From positions 127,063 to 191,062 of the forward strand of contig JAKUCV010004788.1 of NCBI GenBank assembly GCA_028386065.3: 64,000 nt of DNA, read 5' to 3'. The stretch comes from Turnera subulata (taxonomy: Eukaryota; Streptophyta; Magnoliopsida; Malpighiales; Passifloraceae). The notes beneath the pieces were generated by a model. That model did no database searches and was not told the origin of the DNA. It saw only the letters and a list, made by a program, of their open reading frames with translations. Both the position numbers and the translations under genes were made by a program. This document shows, one piece after another, positions 11,335-24,502 of this stretch; the first letter of the stretch is position 1, and every line of letters begins with the position of its first letter.

Positions 11335-14300
11335 ATGGATCACCAGGGGCAGCATAATGCTGAGGATGACGCCGCTACTCATGTCTCTGACAATGTGTCG
11401 GTGATGCAGGTTCCCATTGGACAGGGGAACAATAATGCAGCAGGGAATAATGCTGCAGGTGGAGGAGAGCAGAATGTTGTGCCACCCGTACCACCTGTTG
11501 TGGACCCAGCGTTCCAGCAGTATCAGGCCTTTTTGCAGTGGCAACAGTTCCAGCAGTTTCAGCAGCAACAGCAGGGTGCCCAACCGGTAGCACCTGCTAC
11601 GGCAGGTGGTATGGAGAGCGGGTATAAGCACTTGGATAAGTCTGCGGTCAAGGAATTCTCTGGTGAGGAGGGCGAAACCAAGGAGTTTGATGATTGGTTC
11701 TGCCAGGTGGAGAATGTTCTGGAAAAGTTCACTTGTTCACCTGAACGGAGGGCTCGATTTGCGGCACACAAGTTCACGGGATATGCATTGACATGGTGGC
11801 AGGAACTTGTGGCCAACCTACCGAAGCCTGTGGAGATGCCATGGGGGGATTTCAAGGAGAAATTCTATAAGGAATTTCTCACTGTTGGTTTTCTGAAGGA
11901 GCAGAAAAAGCAGTTTCTTGAGGTGAAGCAGGGACTAGAGGAGTCGGTGTCAGCATTCAGGATCCGGTTCAGCATCCTTCTCTCTTATGCTAGGGAGTTT
12001 GTGCCCGATGAGGTGACCAAGTGTAGGCGGTTTGTTAACAGCATACGTACGGAGTTGGTGTTAGCTGTGGCTGGTGGAGGGCACAAGACTTGGGAGGCTG
12101 TTTCTGAGGCTGCTTTTGATGCTGAGAGAGTTCAGTTGTTCGGGAAGGAGGCTCGGACAGCCGAGCAGAGGAAGCAGTCATCTGCTTCTGGACAGAAGAG
12201 ACATTACTCTGATGCCAGAGATGCAGATTATTCTGGTGGACAGGGCTCTTCTTACCGAGGTTCGAAGAAGTCCCGAGGGCAGAACTATCAGGGTGGACCA
12301 GGCAGATCCTCGAGAGGACGGTCCTATCAGTCTAGATCTCAGGGACGGGGTACCTCGGCACGATTCTCGGGTACATGCTGGTATTGCAATAAGCCAGGGC
12401 ACCAGAAATCATCTTATTACTAGTGGATTAAGGATAGTGGTGGCAGTGGTTTCCAGTATATAGTGCAGAGTTTTGTAGCCAGTGGTCCTGCTTCTTCTGG
12501 TCCGAACAGGGTTGGCGGACAGCAGGGTCGAGGTCATGTGGGTTCTGGAGCTTAGAACCGCGGGGGAGCGACTTAGTCGGCTGCAGCTCCTAGGGTTTAT
12601 GCCACCACCCGGGAGGAAGCTGCTGATGCCCCAGAGGTTATAGCAAGTACATTTATAGTTTTTGGTCAGTATGCACATGCTTTAGTTGATCCAGGCTCAA
12701 CACACTCTTTTGTATCACGTGCATTCATGACCACTCATAACATAGAGGATGATAACCTTAGTAGACCTCTGAGAGTCCGTTTACCCACTGGTGATATAGT
12801 AGTTGTTGATCGAGTTTGTAGAGATGTATCGATAGAGTACGATAGTGAGAGTTTTCCTTCTGATCTTGCTGTCATGGACTTGGGAGAGTTTGATGTTATT
12901 TTAGGCATGGATTGGTTGTCCAGACACCAGGCAGTAGTTGATTGTCGGGCCAGGGAAGTGTCTTTGTCTTCTCTGTTGGGGCGTAGATTGGTGTTCGTTG
13001 GAGAATGAAGAGCCCTATCGGCGTGTTGTTTCTCGACCATCCAAGCTTTCAGGATGATCCGAAAGGGTTGTGATGCTTTTCTAGCTCATGTGGTTGATTC
13101 TTCGGTACCAGTACCTGGAGTGGAGGATATTCCAATTGTTCGGGAGTTTCTTGATGTATTTCCTGTTGACTTACCTGGGTTGCCTCCGAAGTGGGAGGTG
13201 GAGTATACAGTTGACTTGGTACCGGGAGTTGCACCTATTTCTATACTGCCCTACAGAATGGCTCCGACAGAACTTCAAGAGTTGAAGAAACAACTGGAGG
13301 AGTTGTTGGATAAGGGTTTCAATAGACCTAGCATCTCACCTTGGGGTGCCCTGGTCTTGTTTGTGAAGAAGAAGGATGGCAGTATGCGGATGTGTGTGGA
13401 CTATAGGCAGTTGAACAAGGTGACTGTGAAGAACAAGTATCCTTTGCCTAGGATCGATGACTTGTTTGATCAGTTGCAGGGTGCATCTGTATTCTCGAAG
13501 ATTAATTTGCGATCTGGTTACCATCAGGTTCGGATTGCAGAGCAAGACATACCGAAGACTACATTCCGCACTCGGTATGGTCATTATGAGTTTGTGGTTG
13601 TTCTATTTGGTCTGACGAATGCACCAGCAGTGTTCATGTGTATGATGCAATAGGTCTTCCATAAATTTCTGGACCGGTTTGTGGTAGTGTTCATCGATGA
13701 TATTCTGGTCTACTCGAGTAGTAAGGCCGAACATGAGGACCACTTGAGACAGGTTTTGCAGAGGTTGAGAGAAGAACAGCTCTATGCCAAGCTCAGCAAG
13801 TGTGAGTTTTGGTTGGATGAGGTTGCGTTTCTTGGGCATATTGTGTCCGGTGAGGGCATTAAGGTGGATCCCGCCAAGATTAAGGCTGTCATGGATTGGG
13901 AGCCACCAAAGAATGTACCTGAGATACGGAGTTTTCTTGGACTTGCTGGTTATTACTGAAGGTTCATTGAGGGTTTTTCCTTAATAGCAGGTCCCATGAC
14001 TAAGCTGTTGAAGAAAGACTGTACTTTTGTTTGGGATGACCGTTGTCAGAAGAATTTTGAGGAGTTGAAGAGTCGGTTGACCTCTACACTGGTTTTGACT
14101 GTTCCGAGACCCGGAGTGGAGTACACGGTGTTTAGTAATGCTTCTGGTTTGGGCTTGGGATGTGTTTTGATGCAGGAGGGTCGGGTGATTGCTTATGCCT
14201 CCAGGCAGTTGAGAACTCACGAGAGGAACTATCCGACCCATGATCTGGAGTTGTGGTCTTTTGCTTTGAAGATCTAGAGACACCATCTGTACGGTGAAAA

Positions 14301-16020
14301 GTGTCGGATTTTCACGGATCACAAGAGTTTGAAGTACATCATGACCCAAAGGGAGCTTAATATGAGGCAGAGACGCTGGATTGAGCTTTTGAAGGATTAT
14401 GATTGTACTATCGAGTACCATCCAGGCATGGCCAATGTTGTTGCAGATGCATTGAGCCGAAAGAGAGTGGCTTCTGCAGATGAGGACCCGGTTTCTTATA
14501 CTTTGCCTTCCTTGGTGGAGCTGAGGTCGTTGGATGCACAGTTGGAGGTGGATGTTACTGGGGCGTTGCTTGCCAGTTTGAGTATCCAGCCGACCTTGCG
14601 GGATAAGATCATGGAGTTGCAGTTTGGTGATCCTCATCTAGCGAAGTTGCGAGATAAGGCTCTCGGTGGAGAGAGTTCTAGTTTCTATGTCCGGGAGGAT
14701 GGTGCTTTGATGACCGGTGATCGGTTGTGTGTTCCGGACGTCGATGACATGAGGAGGTGGATCATGAATGAAGCGCATAACGTGCCATATGCTATGCATC
14801 CTGGTAGCACCAAGATGTACCAGAACTTGAAGAGTCATTATTGGTCGCCCGGGATGAAGAAAGATGTTGCGGAGTTTGTGGCTCGTTGTATGACTTGTCA
14901 GCAGGTGAAAGCCGAGCATCAGGCTTCTGCCGGCAAGTTGAGATCTTTGACTATTCCGCAGTGGAAGTGGGAGCATATCACTATGGACTTTGTGATCCGG
15001 TTACCGAGGACCCGGGGTCGACATGATGCCATCTGGGTCATTGTTGACAGATTGACCAAGTCAGCTCATTTCCTACCGATTCAATAGACGGATACAATGG
15101 ATAAACTGGCGAGGTTGTATGTTTCGGGTATTGTGCGTCTATAAGGAGTTCCACTATCCATTCTGTCGGACAGGGATCCGAGGTTTACTTCTCACTTCTG
15201 GAAGAGCTTACAGTCAGCTTTGGGTACTAAGCTAAATTTCAGTACTGCATTCCATCCGCAGACCGATGGGCAGTCGAAGGGGACTATACAGACGCTGGAG
15301 GATATGCTTAGAGCATGTGTGCTCAACTTTAGTGGCTCTTGGGATGAGATATTACCGTTGGTTGAGTTTGCTTATAACAACGAGTATCACTCGAGTATCG
15401 GTATGGCGCCTTATAAGGCTTTGTATGGGCAGAAGTGTCGTAGTCCGATTTGTTGGGATGAGGAAGGTCTGAGACAGGTGGTTGGTCCAGACCTAGTCCA
15501 AGAGACTGTTGACCAGATCGAGGTGGTTAAGCAGTGCATGAGAGCTGCTCAGGACCGGCAGAAGAGTTTTGCTGATAAGCATTATCGGGAGATGGAGTAC
15601 GGTGTAGGTGACAGAGTTTTCCTCCGTGTTGCTCCCTGGAGAGGTGTTATCCGGTTTGGGAGGAAGGGCAAGTTAAGCCCTCGTTATATTGGTCCTTATG
15701 AGATCATGGAGCGGATTGGTCCGCTGGCCTACAGGTTGGCTTTAGCGGAGGAGCTGTCGCGCATACAAGATGTATTCCATGTTTCCATGCTGAGGCGTTA
15801 TCGATCTGATCCTAGTCATGTTGTATCCCCGACAAAGGTGGAGGTTTCTGAGGATTTGACCTATGTGGAGGAGCCGGTAGAGATTTTGGCTCAGGAGGTG
15901 CGACAGTTGAGGAGTCGTAGCATTCTTATGGTTCGGGTCAGATGGAGCCGTCATTCTCCGAATGAGGCTACTTGGGAGGTTGAGTCCCATATGAGAGAGC
16001 TGTATCCACATCTGTTCTGA
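11335..16020 (+). pseudogene. Chromovirus gag-pol, one frame with nine stop codons
   Basis: A single frame of 1561 codons covers the whole gag-pol with no frameshift. Gag (11335-12420) has a Q-rich N-terminus, a retrotransposon capsid region with TWWQEL, and a zinc knuckle CWYCNKPGH whose last Cys is Tyr. Protease has LVDPGSTHSF (about 12680). RT runs from about 13180 and keeps FIDDILVYS (13690). In RNase H the first catalytic Asp is Asn (FSNAS). Integrase has the HHCC finger (about 14775-14905), a first Asp in TMDF and a second in LSDRDP, but the third catalytic Glu is Lys in TDGQSKG. The C-terminus (about 15855-16017) is chromodomain-like with ATWEVE. Stops lie at 12421, 12553, 12574, 13006, 13651, 13957, 14275, 15085 and 15142. 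The substitutions and most stops fit C-to-T or G-to-A change. The product would be a capsid/replication polyprotein; this copy cannot make it. Confidence 0.93.
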
Positions 16021-16052
16021 TTTCATATCTTATAATTTTGAGGACGAAATTT

Positions 16053-16069
16053 TATTAAGAGGGGTGGAA
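16053..16069 (+). other. Polypurine tract of the chromovirus
   Basis: TATTAAGAGGGGTGGAA, immediately before the 3' LTR start at 16071. This is the usual plus-strand primer position. Confidence 0.85.
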
Positions 16070-16070
16070 C

Positions 16071-19000
16071 TGTAACGCCCCGGATTTTCATAATTTAATT
16101 TATGGAATTTTAGGAATTTTTATTCCAATTTTACCCTCGAAGTATTTCTGGATTTTTGGAATGGGAAAATAAATTATTTTACCTTGGTTATATCAGTATT
16201 AAGTGGTTAGTATGTTGGGTACGGCTTTCGTTGGAGATAAAACGTGTTTCGGGAGGAAACGCAGGGTTTACTGTAGTTTTGGACTAAACTACGTCGTTTT
16301 GGGTAAAGGGTAAGAAAGAAAAAATAAAAAAATAAAACCCACAAACCCTAGCGGGCGTTGACCAAGGGTGAGTTGACCACGCCTTAGTCCAAAACGACGT
16401 CGTTTTGGACCAGGCCGGCCAACCCTAACTCCTTTTCTTTTCTTTCTTTCTTTTCTCTCCCCTTTTCTTTCTTCCTCCCTTCTCCACACCCGATGGCGCC
16501 TCTCTCCCGATCCCCTCTCTCCACGCTGCAGTCCTCCTCCTTTCCCTTCAGGTCTCCGCGCCACCACCACGGGTTGCAGAGGGACGGAGACCAAAGCTCG
16601 AGTCGCCGCTGCCGTCGCCTTGGTCGGGTAAACCGACTTCTCCCTTTACCTTCCATTTCTTATCTCATCTTTTCTTTTCTCAATTTCGGGTTTTTTTGTG
16701 TTGATGTGTTCTTTGGTGTTGTGGGGGGCGGCTGGGCTCGTTATGGCGGTGGCGTGCGCGTGGATGTTGTTGTTTGGTGGTCGGCGTTTGTTTGGTAACG
16801 GGCTGGCGTTTTGTTGGGTTGTTCGTGTGGTGTTGCCGCTGGGTGTGGTTCGTCTACTGTCTATTGGGTTTCCGGGTAGCGACTGTGCGAATACCGGAGG
16901 CAGGGTTAGAGTTGTTGACGGGTTGGTTTTTCTTTTGGCAGCCAATTTCGGGTAAGGACTTACCTTCTAATTTTTTTGTTAAACGATGTAATGGTCTGTG
17001 GGTGGTTGTGTCGTTCTTTTTGGATGTTGTTGGATTGAATGTTGTCTTTGGATGCTTTGGGCATTGGCAGATCCGTTGGGGTTGTTGTTGGGCTTTGTTG
17101 TTGATTTTCTGGCAAGGTAACCGGAATACGGCGAGGGCTCGGGTTTTGTTCCGACAAGGCAGAATATTTCCTGCTTGAGGGTATCTCTTTTGTTAAGTTT
17201 CAATCTCGTTCATGGCATGCATTATTAAACAAGTACTTTCATGTATCGGGAATACTGGGTTAGTGGAAACCGTGTGTGGGGGTGTGAGAGTGTGTGGCTG
17301 GAAATTTACCGACACGGGTAGAACCATAGGCCGGGAACACTTGGGCTCGGGAATGACCTTAGAACGGTATTTAGGAAAAACCGGACCCAGGCCCAACTAA
17401 CTGACTTTAAAGACCTTGAGACTTTGATGGACCTTAAGATATGGGCTTGAGGCCAAATGACTCTAATTGGATAACCTTTGGACTTGGGTAACGGGCTTTA
17501 AGCCCAACTTCATAATGGGCTTTAGGCCCGGGGTTCGGTTTTAGACTTTGATGGGCTTTAGGCCCAGGGACTCGTTATCGACATTAAGGAATGGGCTCTA
17601 AGCCCAAATTCATAAATTGGGATAATTACAGACTTGTGGAAGTGGGCTTTAGGCCCGAGAAGTTATTTTGAATTTAGATGGGCTTATGCCCGATTAAGCT
17701 TAGGTCCTTATCTTTTGGAGTTGTTAGTGAGGAGATATACCCTTTTGGGCTTAGACCCTGAAATTACTTAACCGGGTAGTTTGGGTCAGGTTTCACTCAG
17801 TTGAGCATATAGGTATCATGCATGCACGGTTTGTGATAATTGTTTTGTAATTATTGTGTGTGCCGGTATTCAGGCATGGGTAATACCTCGGGAGCTGGAG
17901 GATCTGTCTTGGGGAAAGCTCCACAGAATAATCGTCGTTGAGGTGACTTTATAAGTCTTTTTATGTTTGTATGCATGTGCTTGTTAGATTGGTTTGTCTG
18001 AGTTGCATGCCTTGTTTGCTAACACGCCATGATCTGTATTGTGTGCCTGTGTGTTACTAGTTGCCTAATGAGCATGACTTTTAAATTGTTATGAGATATA
18101 ACATGTGGAGTGATTTTGGGTGATCTGTGTGATGTACTGTGGGTTGGAAACCCGGATGCTTGGTTGAGATAATAATTCACACAACCCTGTTAAATCACAA
18201 CTCTTGGCACACATGAACTTATAAGTATGAATAAGAATAATGTACAATAAAAGATAGGCTACTGTGTGCTGATGACCGGTTGGTTCGAGCGGGAAGTGAT
18301 GCCCCTCGGGTTTGCATGCGGGATAGCATGGTATATGCGGTTTAACATATGGGTCTGTGATGACCGGTTCTACCTCCCTCATTTCTACCTCCCTCTTTCT
18401 CTCTCTCTCTCTCTCTCTCTCTGTGGTTATATTTGGGCTTCATGCCTGGTTATATTGGGCTTACGCCTGGTTGTCTCATGAGACGGGACCGAGCTCGACG
18501 CACACAGTAGGGGGCCCTGAATAATAAATATAATAATAAAACTTAACACACAAACGGATGTAAAACATAAACTGTTTGCTTGTATGTTGTTGGCATGTTA
18601 GTACTGGTTATTGTGTGATTGCTTACTTGTGTTTGTTTCTCTACTTTCCTTTCGAACTTGCTTTGCACACCTACGTAACTAGATTTATACTGCTCACTGA
18701 GTAGGCAACTCACATAATCGCCACCGTTGTTTTTTCAGACTCTTAGTTAGCGTGCGGTCTCTTTCTTCTTTTCCGGAGTACGGACGTGGATATCCCAGCA
18801 GGTAGCTGTGCTTCTTCTCCCGGTTGGATCCATAGAGTCGACATGCATATCATTTTTCCTTCTCTTGTTTTACTTTATTTATTTCTTCCGCTGCATTGGA
18901 TTTTGTTGAGATGCCATTATTGATTTTGATTACTTTATCGGCGGGTTGCCGGGATTTGATACCTGATGATGTTTCGGCGGATTGCCGGGTTGACTTGTGG

Positions 19001-19162
19001 CTTGATAAGCCGGTTTTCTCTTGTTCTTTATGACATCTCACTTTATTAAGATTTTCAGATAATGTTTTGGTATTGGATTTCGTGTCCCGGGTTTTGGGGG
19101 CATTTTGGTAAATTCCTTTTGATGAAGTATTTTATTTGTAAAATTGGGACACTGGTGTTTCA
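16071..19162 (+). repeat. 3' LTR of the chromovirus
   Basis: 3092 bp with TG...CA ends. It keeps a segment at about 18692-18770 that the 5' LTR has lost, and it carries a CT-microsatellite at about 18391-18422. The central palindrome (16387-16410) and the GGGC/GCCC series (about 17494-17692) are conserved. Confidence 0.92.
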
Positions 19163-19170
19163 TTTTTTTT

Positions 19171-19385
19171 TATGAGATTATGGCCTAATTAAAATAAAAT
19201 TGGTTGAAGACATAAGTCTAACATTATTATTATTTTATTAGAATAGATGATTAATATAAAAATAAAATTTTAGACACACGGTCTAAATAAATTTTATCTT
19301 TTATAGTTAATGACATTACTAAAATTTATCCATATTAGATATACGGTCTAATTGAATTTTTTTTTATGGCATAAGGCTTAGAATA
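19171..19385. repeat. Dispersed palindrome TTAGACATATGGTCTAA, right part
   Basis: Degenerate copies at about 19175, 19207, 19271, 19335 and 19367 continue the series interrupted at 8110 by the chromovirus. Typical forms are TTTAGACACACGGTCTAA and TTAGATATACGGTCTAA. Confidence 0.7.
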
Positions 19386-21280
19386 AAATTATAAAGGGTT
19401 CCAATATTTTCCTTGAAAATATCTAGATAAAGAAATTAGTCACATGGACTAATTCTCTCACATAAATTTAGTTTTTTTTGTTTCTTCACCAATAAAATAA
19501 AATCCAACTATTTCTAGACCATTTTCTTTGTGAATTTGGCACGAGAAATTATTTACCCAATGGTTCAAGCATGCGTAATACACGATTACCTACTTTAATA
19601 TTAATTGGTTTAACATTATGAACTAGTTGTTGTTTAGTTTAGCATCACATGTTAATTAGTTTAACATTATTGAATTGTTCAACTTATAATCCACATGGGA
19701 TTATAAAATTATGCTTGACAAATATGTTGTCTGGAGCATGATTAATGCTTAGTTGTGTTATTGGTTAAATTAATTTTCATTATGCATTCAACTTTAGGAC
19801 GATGACTGGGAACATAGTGAACTTTCGACTCCAGATTATGCATGTGATTATTAACTTAGTCAATCGAAGCTTAGCATTATACATGTATGTATGTTGAACA
19901 TTATACCTTATATGTGATCCTTGTGTATTTTATTTGTTAAATATAATTACTACTTCATATGTTATTGTCGCATGGCTCAACAAAAGGTTGATGCTTAATT
20001 GTGATTATTATGCAATCTGGAATTTAGAATTCCGATATGTGCTGGTAGAGCAAAAGTGCTCTTGTGATCATCAATGCAGTCATGAAAGTTGAAGAGAAAA
20101 TAGTACGGCAAACCATACAATGCATAGTACTGTTGTAACAAAAGTGTTGCAATGATGACCAAATGGGTTATTCAAAAAATGATAAAATTGGATAGCACGA
20201 ATTGGTACTTTACTTTGTATGAGTTAGCAAACTTTGTGTTTGCGACAGTTTTATTTTGTGTGTAACTGAATATAATTTGTAGTGAATTATAGACTCAGTA
20301 GTCACACATTATATTGTATGGAGATGTGATACCTGATCCACGTTAAGTCTCACATGGAGATTAAACGTTTTGGCATATAAGTGGGAACGATAAAGTGTTG
20401 CTTAAATACTCATATCATACAAGTTAGTCTTGTGTAACATATGAGATGTGATCTTACATGATAGGTGTCTTTTCTGACATGTCTTAGTTTTAGTAACCAT
20501 ACATACTTTCATGATAAATTATAAAATTGATTCTGGTTCAATTTTATATGGCTTTAGTCTTATTGCCGAATAATGCTAGATTCGGTCACACGGACCAACA
20601 GAGAATGCCAAGGTTAGAAAATAATGTTTGCTTCCTACCATTATACAAGTAGAATTGTCTACTTGTGAGTGTTATCTAGCTGATTATTGACCATCCGGTA
20701 AAGTGAATGAAGCCAACTCTTCATTGTTATTTGTCCACCTGGACATCTGCAAGTCTATTCACGTTTGGACTAGGCAAAAGCATGCAATTCATCATTTTAT
20801 TCATTATGCCCAATTATATCTATTTAATTTTCTATTTTTTTAGGCATTAAATTATTTCTAAAGCTATATGAGCTTAATAGAAAATTAACTAGATATGAAG
20901 ATACAAGATCTTCATGTTAATTGTCATCGTTTTGTCGATCCAATCAGTTAGGCATGTGATGAAAGGATATAGTGCATTGGTTGACTATTCCTAACAATCT
21001 ATGGCAAAATGTGTTATAGAGTGACATGATGGAATGCTTCTGTAACGGTTAAGTAAACGAGGGCGCAAACCTTATTGCCACATGGATAATATTTAATTGG
21101 TTGCCGCCTATATACTTAACAATATGCCTATATAGTCAGTTGCAACTACTCTGCATGTGTTGTAGAATGCTACTTACCAAGAGTTTTGGTAACCTTAGAA
21201 GTTATGCTGCTTATACACATCATTTCTCTCTGGCAAGATGTGCCTTCAGAGGATGACAAGTGTCTTATGAGATACTCACT
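19386..21280 (+). other. Degenerate internal region of the old copia element
   Basis: AT-rich, with no frame longer than about 60 codons. By position, gag, protease and the integrase core should lie here. I can find no confident motif, only short stretches suggestive of copia coding. TTAA-type near-palindromes at 19600-19670 match the array at 7653-7835. Confidence 0.5.
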
Positions 21281-21284
21281 AACC

Positions 21285-23110
21285 TTAAGGGTTATATGTT
21301 TATAAGCCAACAAAATAGTGAGAGCGTAACTGAGTTTAAACCAACAGATATCACATTCTAAGTGAATGAGTTTCTTAAGAAGGTTGAGGTAGGTTAAGGC
21401 CTATCTTTATTTGAGGAAGAGGATTAAGATGTGCAAGGATTACTTCATTCGAGTTGGAGAATTTTAGCAGATGATGAATTAGTTTCTCATCAATAAACTT
21501 CCTCATCATCAAGTCCGAATAAAAGTAGTCTTGTTGTAATCTTGTTGGAATCTTGCTGTTCCAAGTGGGAGCAATAGAGATAGAACGTGTTCTTAGTGAG
21601 AGTGAGATTAACGTTTTAATCTAAGTGGGAGCCATGTTGATCAAAATGGGAACAACATACCTGAATCACAATTTAGTGTGATTCTCATAAAAGACTGTCA
21701 TTAATGATTTGACATCAAAGATAGTGGATTTTTATGATATTCCTACACGATGAGCCTAGAAGAGGCTGCCTCGAAATCCATCTGAAAAAAAAACGGACAA
21801 AGGCACTTGAAGAAGAGATGGAGTCAATGAGAGTCAATAAAGTTTAAGGACTCAATACCATTGGGAACAAATGTGTTCTCAAAAGCAAGCTTAAGGCTAG
21901 TGGCATAGTTGAGAAATTTAAGACTTAACTAATAGATAAAAAGTACACTACAGAAAGAGATAGATTACAAGAGTTAAACTCAATTTCTGTGAGTTTTACC
22001 TATGTATGGATGTTTCTAGCTATTAGGTCAAACTTAAACCTTGGATTACATCAAACGGATCTAATAATGCCTTTCTCAAAGGAGATTGAATGAAACAGAT
22101 TGTGTTTCATTAAAGAGGGCCAAAAACATAAAGTTTCTGATCCTCAAGGCATGTACCAAGTTTGCAACTTACATATAGTATGTATATGAGAAACTTATAG
22201 CTAGAAATGCCATGGAGTTAATCAACAAGGTAACGGACCTAGTTGTCTTCTCAATCGAGATAGATGATATGGATAAAGATTGTATATAAACTTGAAATTA
22301 AGATTTCAAGACATTGTTTCAAGAAATTATTGTATTTTTCGTAAGAGAATTACACTAATAAAGGTTTGGAATAATGCCATATGTATCAAAGTAATCCTAT
22401 TTAAACTCCTATGAATAAATGCCATACTTCGGGAAAACTTGTGTCCTAAGACTCCTGATGAGAGTGATAAAAAACCCAAGTTCCATAATGGAGCACAGTC
22501 GGAAGTTTTTTGTACACTGTGGTGTATGATAAACTAGATATTGGTTAAGCAAATGGCTTAACAGAAAGATGTCAATCCGACCTAGGCCTAGCACATTACA
22601 TACAGTTAAAAAGGATCATGGGATGTCTAAAAAAGTCTGCTGATTACATTTTTATCACCAAGTAGGGAAAGGTCCTTCTTGGTTAAATACACAAGACTTG
22701 GTCATAGAAAAGATCTAGATGGTAGAAAAGTCTACATCTGGATATATATGTTCTTGCAAAATGATGGCGCCATATCATAAAGTAGTAAGAAATAACCATG
22801 TGTATTCTTGTCTGCGATTGAGGCTAAATGTGTTGCTCTCGCTTCAGCAGTGTAAAAGTTATTTGGTTGAATAAGTTTTTGGATTATGTGATGGATAATG
22901 CATAGAACACTGATCTAGTGTTAGTTAACTATGAAAATGAGGCTACAATTTCCAATGCCAAGAATGGTTAGTTTTACCAAATAAGTAGACATCAGATACA
23001 ACTATGCAAAAGGCATTATTGTATGCAAGGTTGTGAAGTGAAGTATCTGCCTATAAGAGACAAGTGATCAGATGCACTATTTAAGCCTTTACCTTGGGAT
23101 GTGTTTGTGT
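21285..23110 (+). pseudogene. Decayed copia integrase end, RT and RNase H
   Basis: Readable pieces come in the usual copia order on the plus strand. About 21288-21385 gives KGYMF...TDITF...NEFL, like the post-integrase segment. About 21808-21900 gives a LEEEMESMRVNKV-like RT start and a CVLKSKLKASGIVEKF-like segment. About 22050-22090 gives NGSNNAFLKGD, the degraded form of the DVKNAFLHGD motif. About 22815-22850 gives an EAKCVALASA RNase H motif, and 22980-23090 the terminal RNase H region. Many stops and several frameshifts separate them. Most insertions in the window are younger than this decay. Confidence 0.75.
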
Positions 23111-24257
23111 AACACACTAGGTACTAAAATTGTGTAGGCTTAAGTACTTCACTTTATGCTTATTATTTTTCCAAAGTTCACAACCTGTGTGTTTAATGTT
23201 CTAGCTATCAATTAAGTTCATTTGCATACATACATATGGATGAATGTTATATACATTCTTTATTTATGTGTTAAGAGTATGTCGAGTAAACACGAGGTTA
23301 GCCCTCTCACACGGGTAACCGCCTCCTTATCTTAGTGATAAGTGGAGATGAGATAGATTTTAAGCAAAATTATCAGACTGATAATTTAAGAGCTTGTGGC
23401 TTAAAATCATGACTGTCGACTATATAATGACAGAAGGTCATTTTAGCGGTGGAACATGTTCACCGAGTCTACTTTGTGGGCCAGATGTGAGTTCAAGTTG
23501 ATGTGTAGAATGAGGAACTCAAATTTGGACACATATGGTGTCTAAATATCATCTGTACAACATTCCTTATGAGGAAAAGACATACGCTCCACGGGAAAGG
23601 AGAAAATGCTGTAGCACATGTTTCATACCATGTGTGCGTTTTGTCGACCACGGGTTAGCTAGAGTGTGATCTCAGCTCCTAGCTGTGTGAGATCTGGAGA
23701 TTTTATGATGGCTTTACCTTTTGTGCCCTCAGTACTCCGATAAGAGACTTAAGATTTGGTTTGATTTTCGCTATCTTAGTATGTTGCCTAAGGACCATGT
23801 ACACAGATTCGGTCTGGCGGGACAAGTCTAGAAAAGCAAGCTGAGCCGGGTCAAGAGAATCGTGAGAAGAGGAAGGTCATGGACGGAATCATATTAGCCT
23901 TGCATTCACCGGTGCACCAGTTATGACATACGGTTATAATTGTGAATACATTGCATTGCGTTACATGTTATATTGCATTACGTTGCATTGCGTCACGTTT
24001 TGATGGATGAGATTCTATCGATGATTTCTAATGTGATTCAGATGATCTAGGGCACTAGGATACCTTTTGTTTGTCTACTTACGGGTTTCTTCTCGATGAC
24101 AGGCTATATTTCCCTAACAGGTGTATAGCATTTCCCTCTCACAGTATTGCCGGTTGCACGGTCCTATTTTCTTGTATGACTATTGCTGTTGTAGCTAGAA
24201 TGAGTTTCTTGTATTTGGTATTTTTTGGAGCACTCTCACTTATGTGTGAGTGGGAGA
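23111..24257 (+). other. 3' untranslated region and polypurine tract of the old copia element
   Basis: No coding seen. It ends in GTGTGAGTGGGAGA (about 24244-24257), a copia-type polypurine tract abutting the 3' LTR. Repeated GCATTGCGTTACA-like words lie at about 23940-24000. Confidence 0.65.
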
Positions 24258-24502
24258 TGTTGGGTTATATTGTATAGAGGCCCACTTGAGGTAGTGGGGC
24301 CCACTGGATCTACCCATAAGTTGGGTGCTCACTTGTAACCCTAATTTAGCCCCTATAGATATATATATTATACTATGGCACAAAGGCCAAGGATAGTATA
24401 TACAAAGGGTGGCTAGGTTACACCCACACATACCATATACACAACTCTAGAAGAGAGGTTTAGGCCGTGGAGACTACAGGGGTTGATCCGACACACCGTG
24501 AC
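24258..24502 (+). repeat. 3' LTR of the old copia element, first part
   Basis: Begins TGTTGGGTTATATTGTA and matches 6134-6352 or so. It is interrupted at the sequence GTGAC by the Athila element and resumes at 36164. Confidence 0.88.

Larger units (their letters stand above)
8111..19162 (+). mobile_element. Full-length Ty3 chromovirus (Tekay/Del-like), 11.05 kb
   Basis: Two LTRs of 3080 and 3092 bp, a primer-binding site, one gag-pol reading frame, a polypurine tract and a C-terminal chromodomain-like segment. Flanking bases are TTTTA on the left and TTTTT on the right, a weak 5-bp target duplication. It lies inside the old copia element, because the TTAGACATATGGTCTAA repeats continue on both sides. 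Family placement rests on the pol order (protease, RT, RNase H, integrase, chromodomain) and on protein motifs. The coding frame is disabled, so the copy is not autonomous. Confidence 0.92.
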
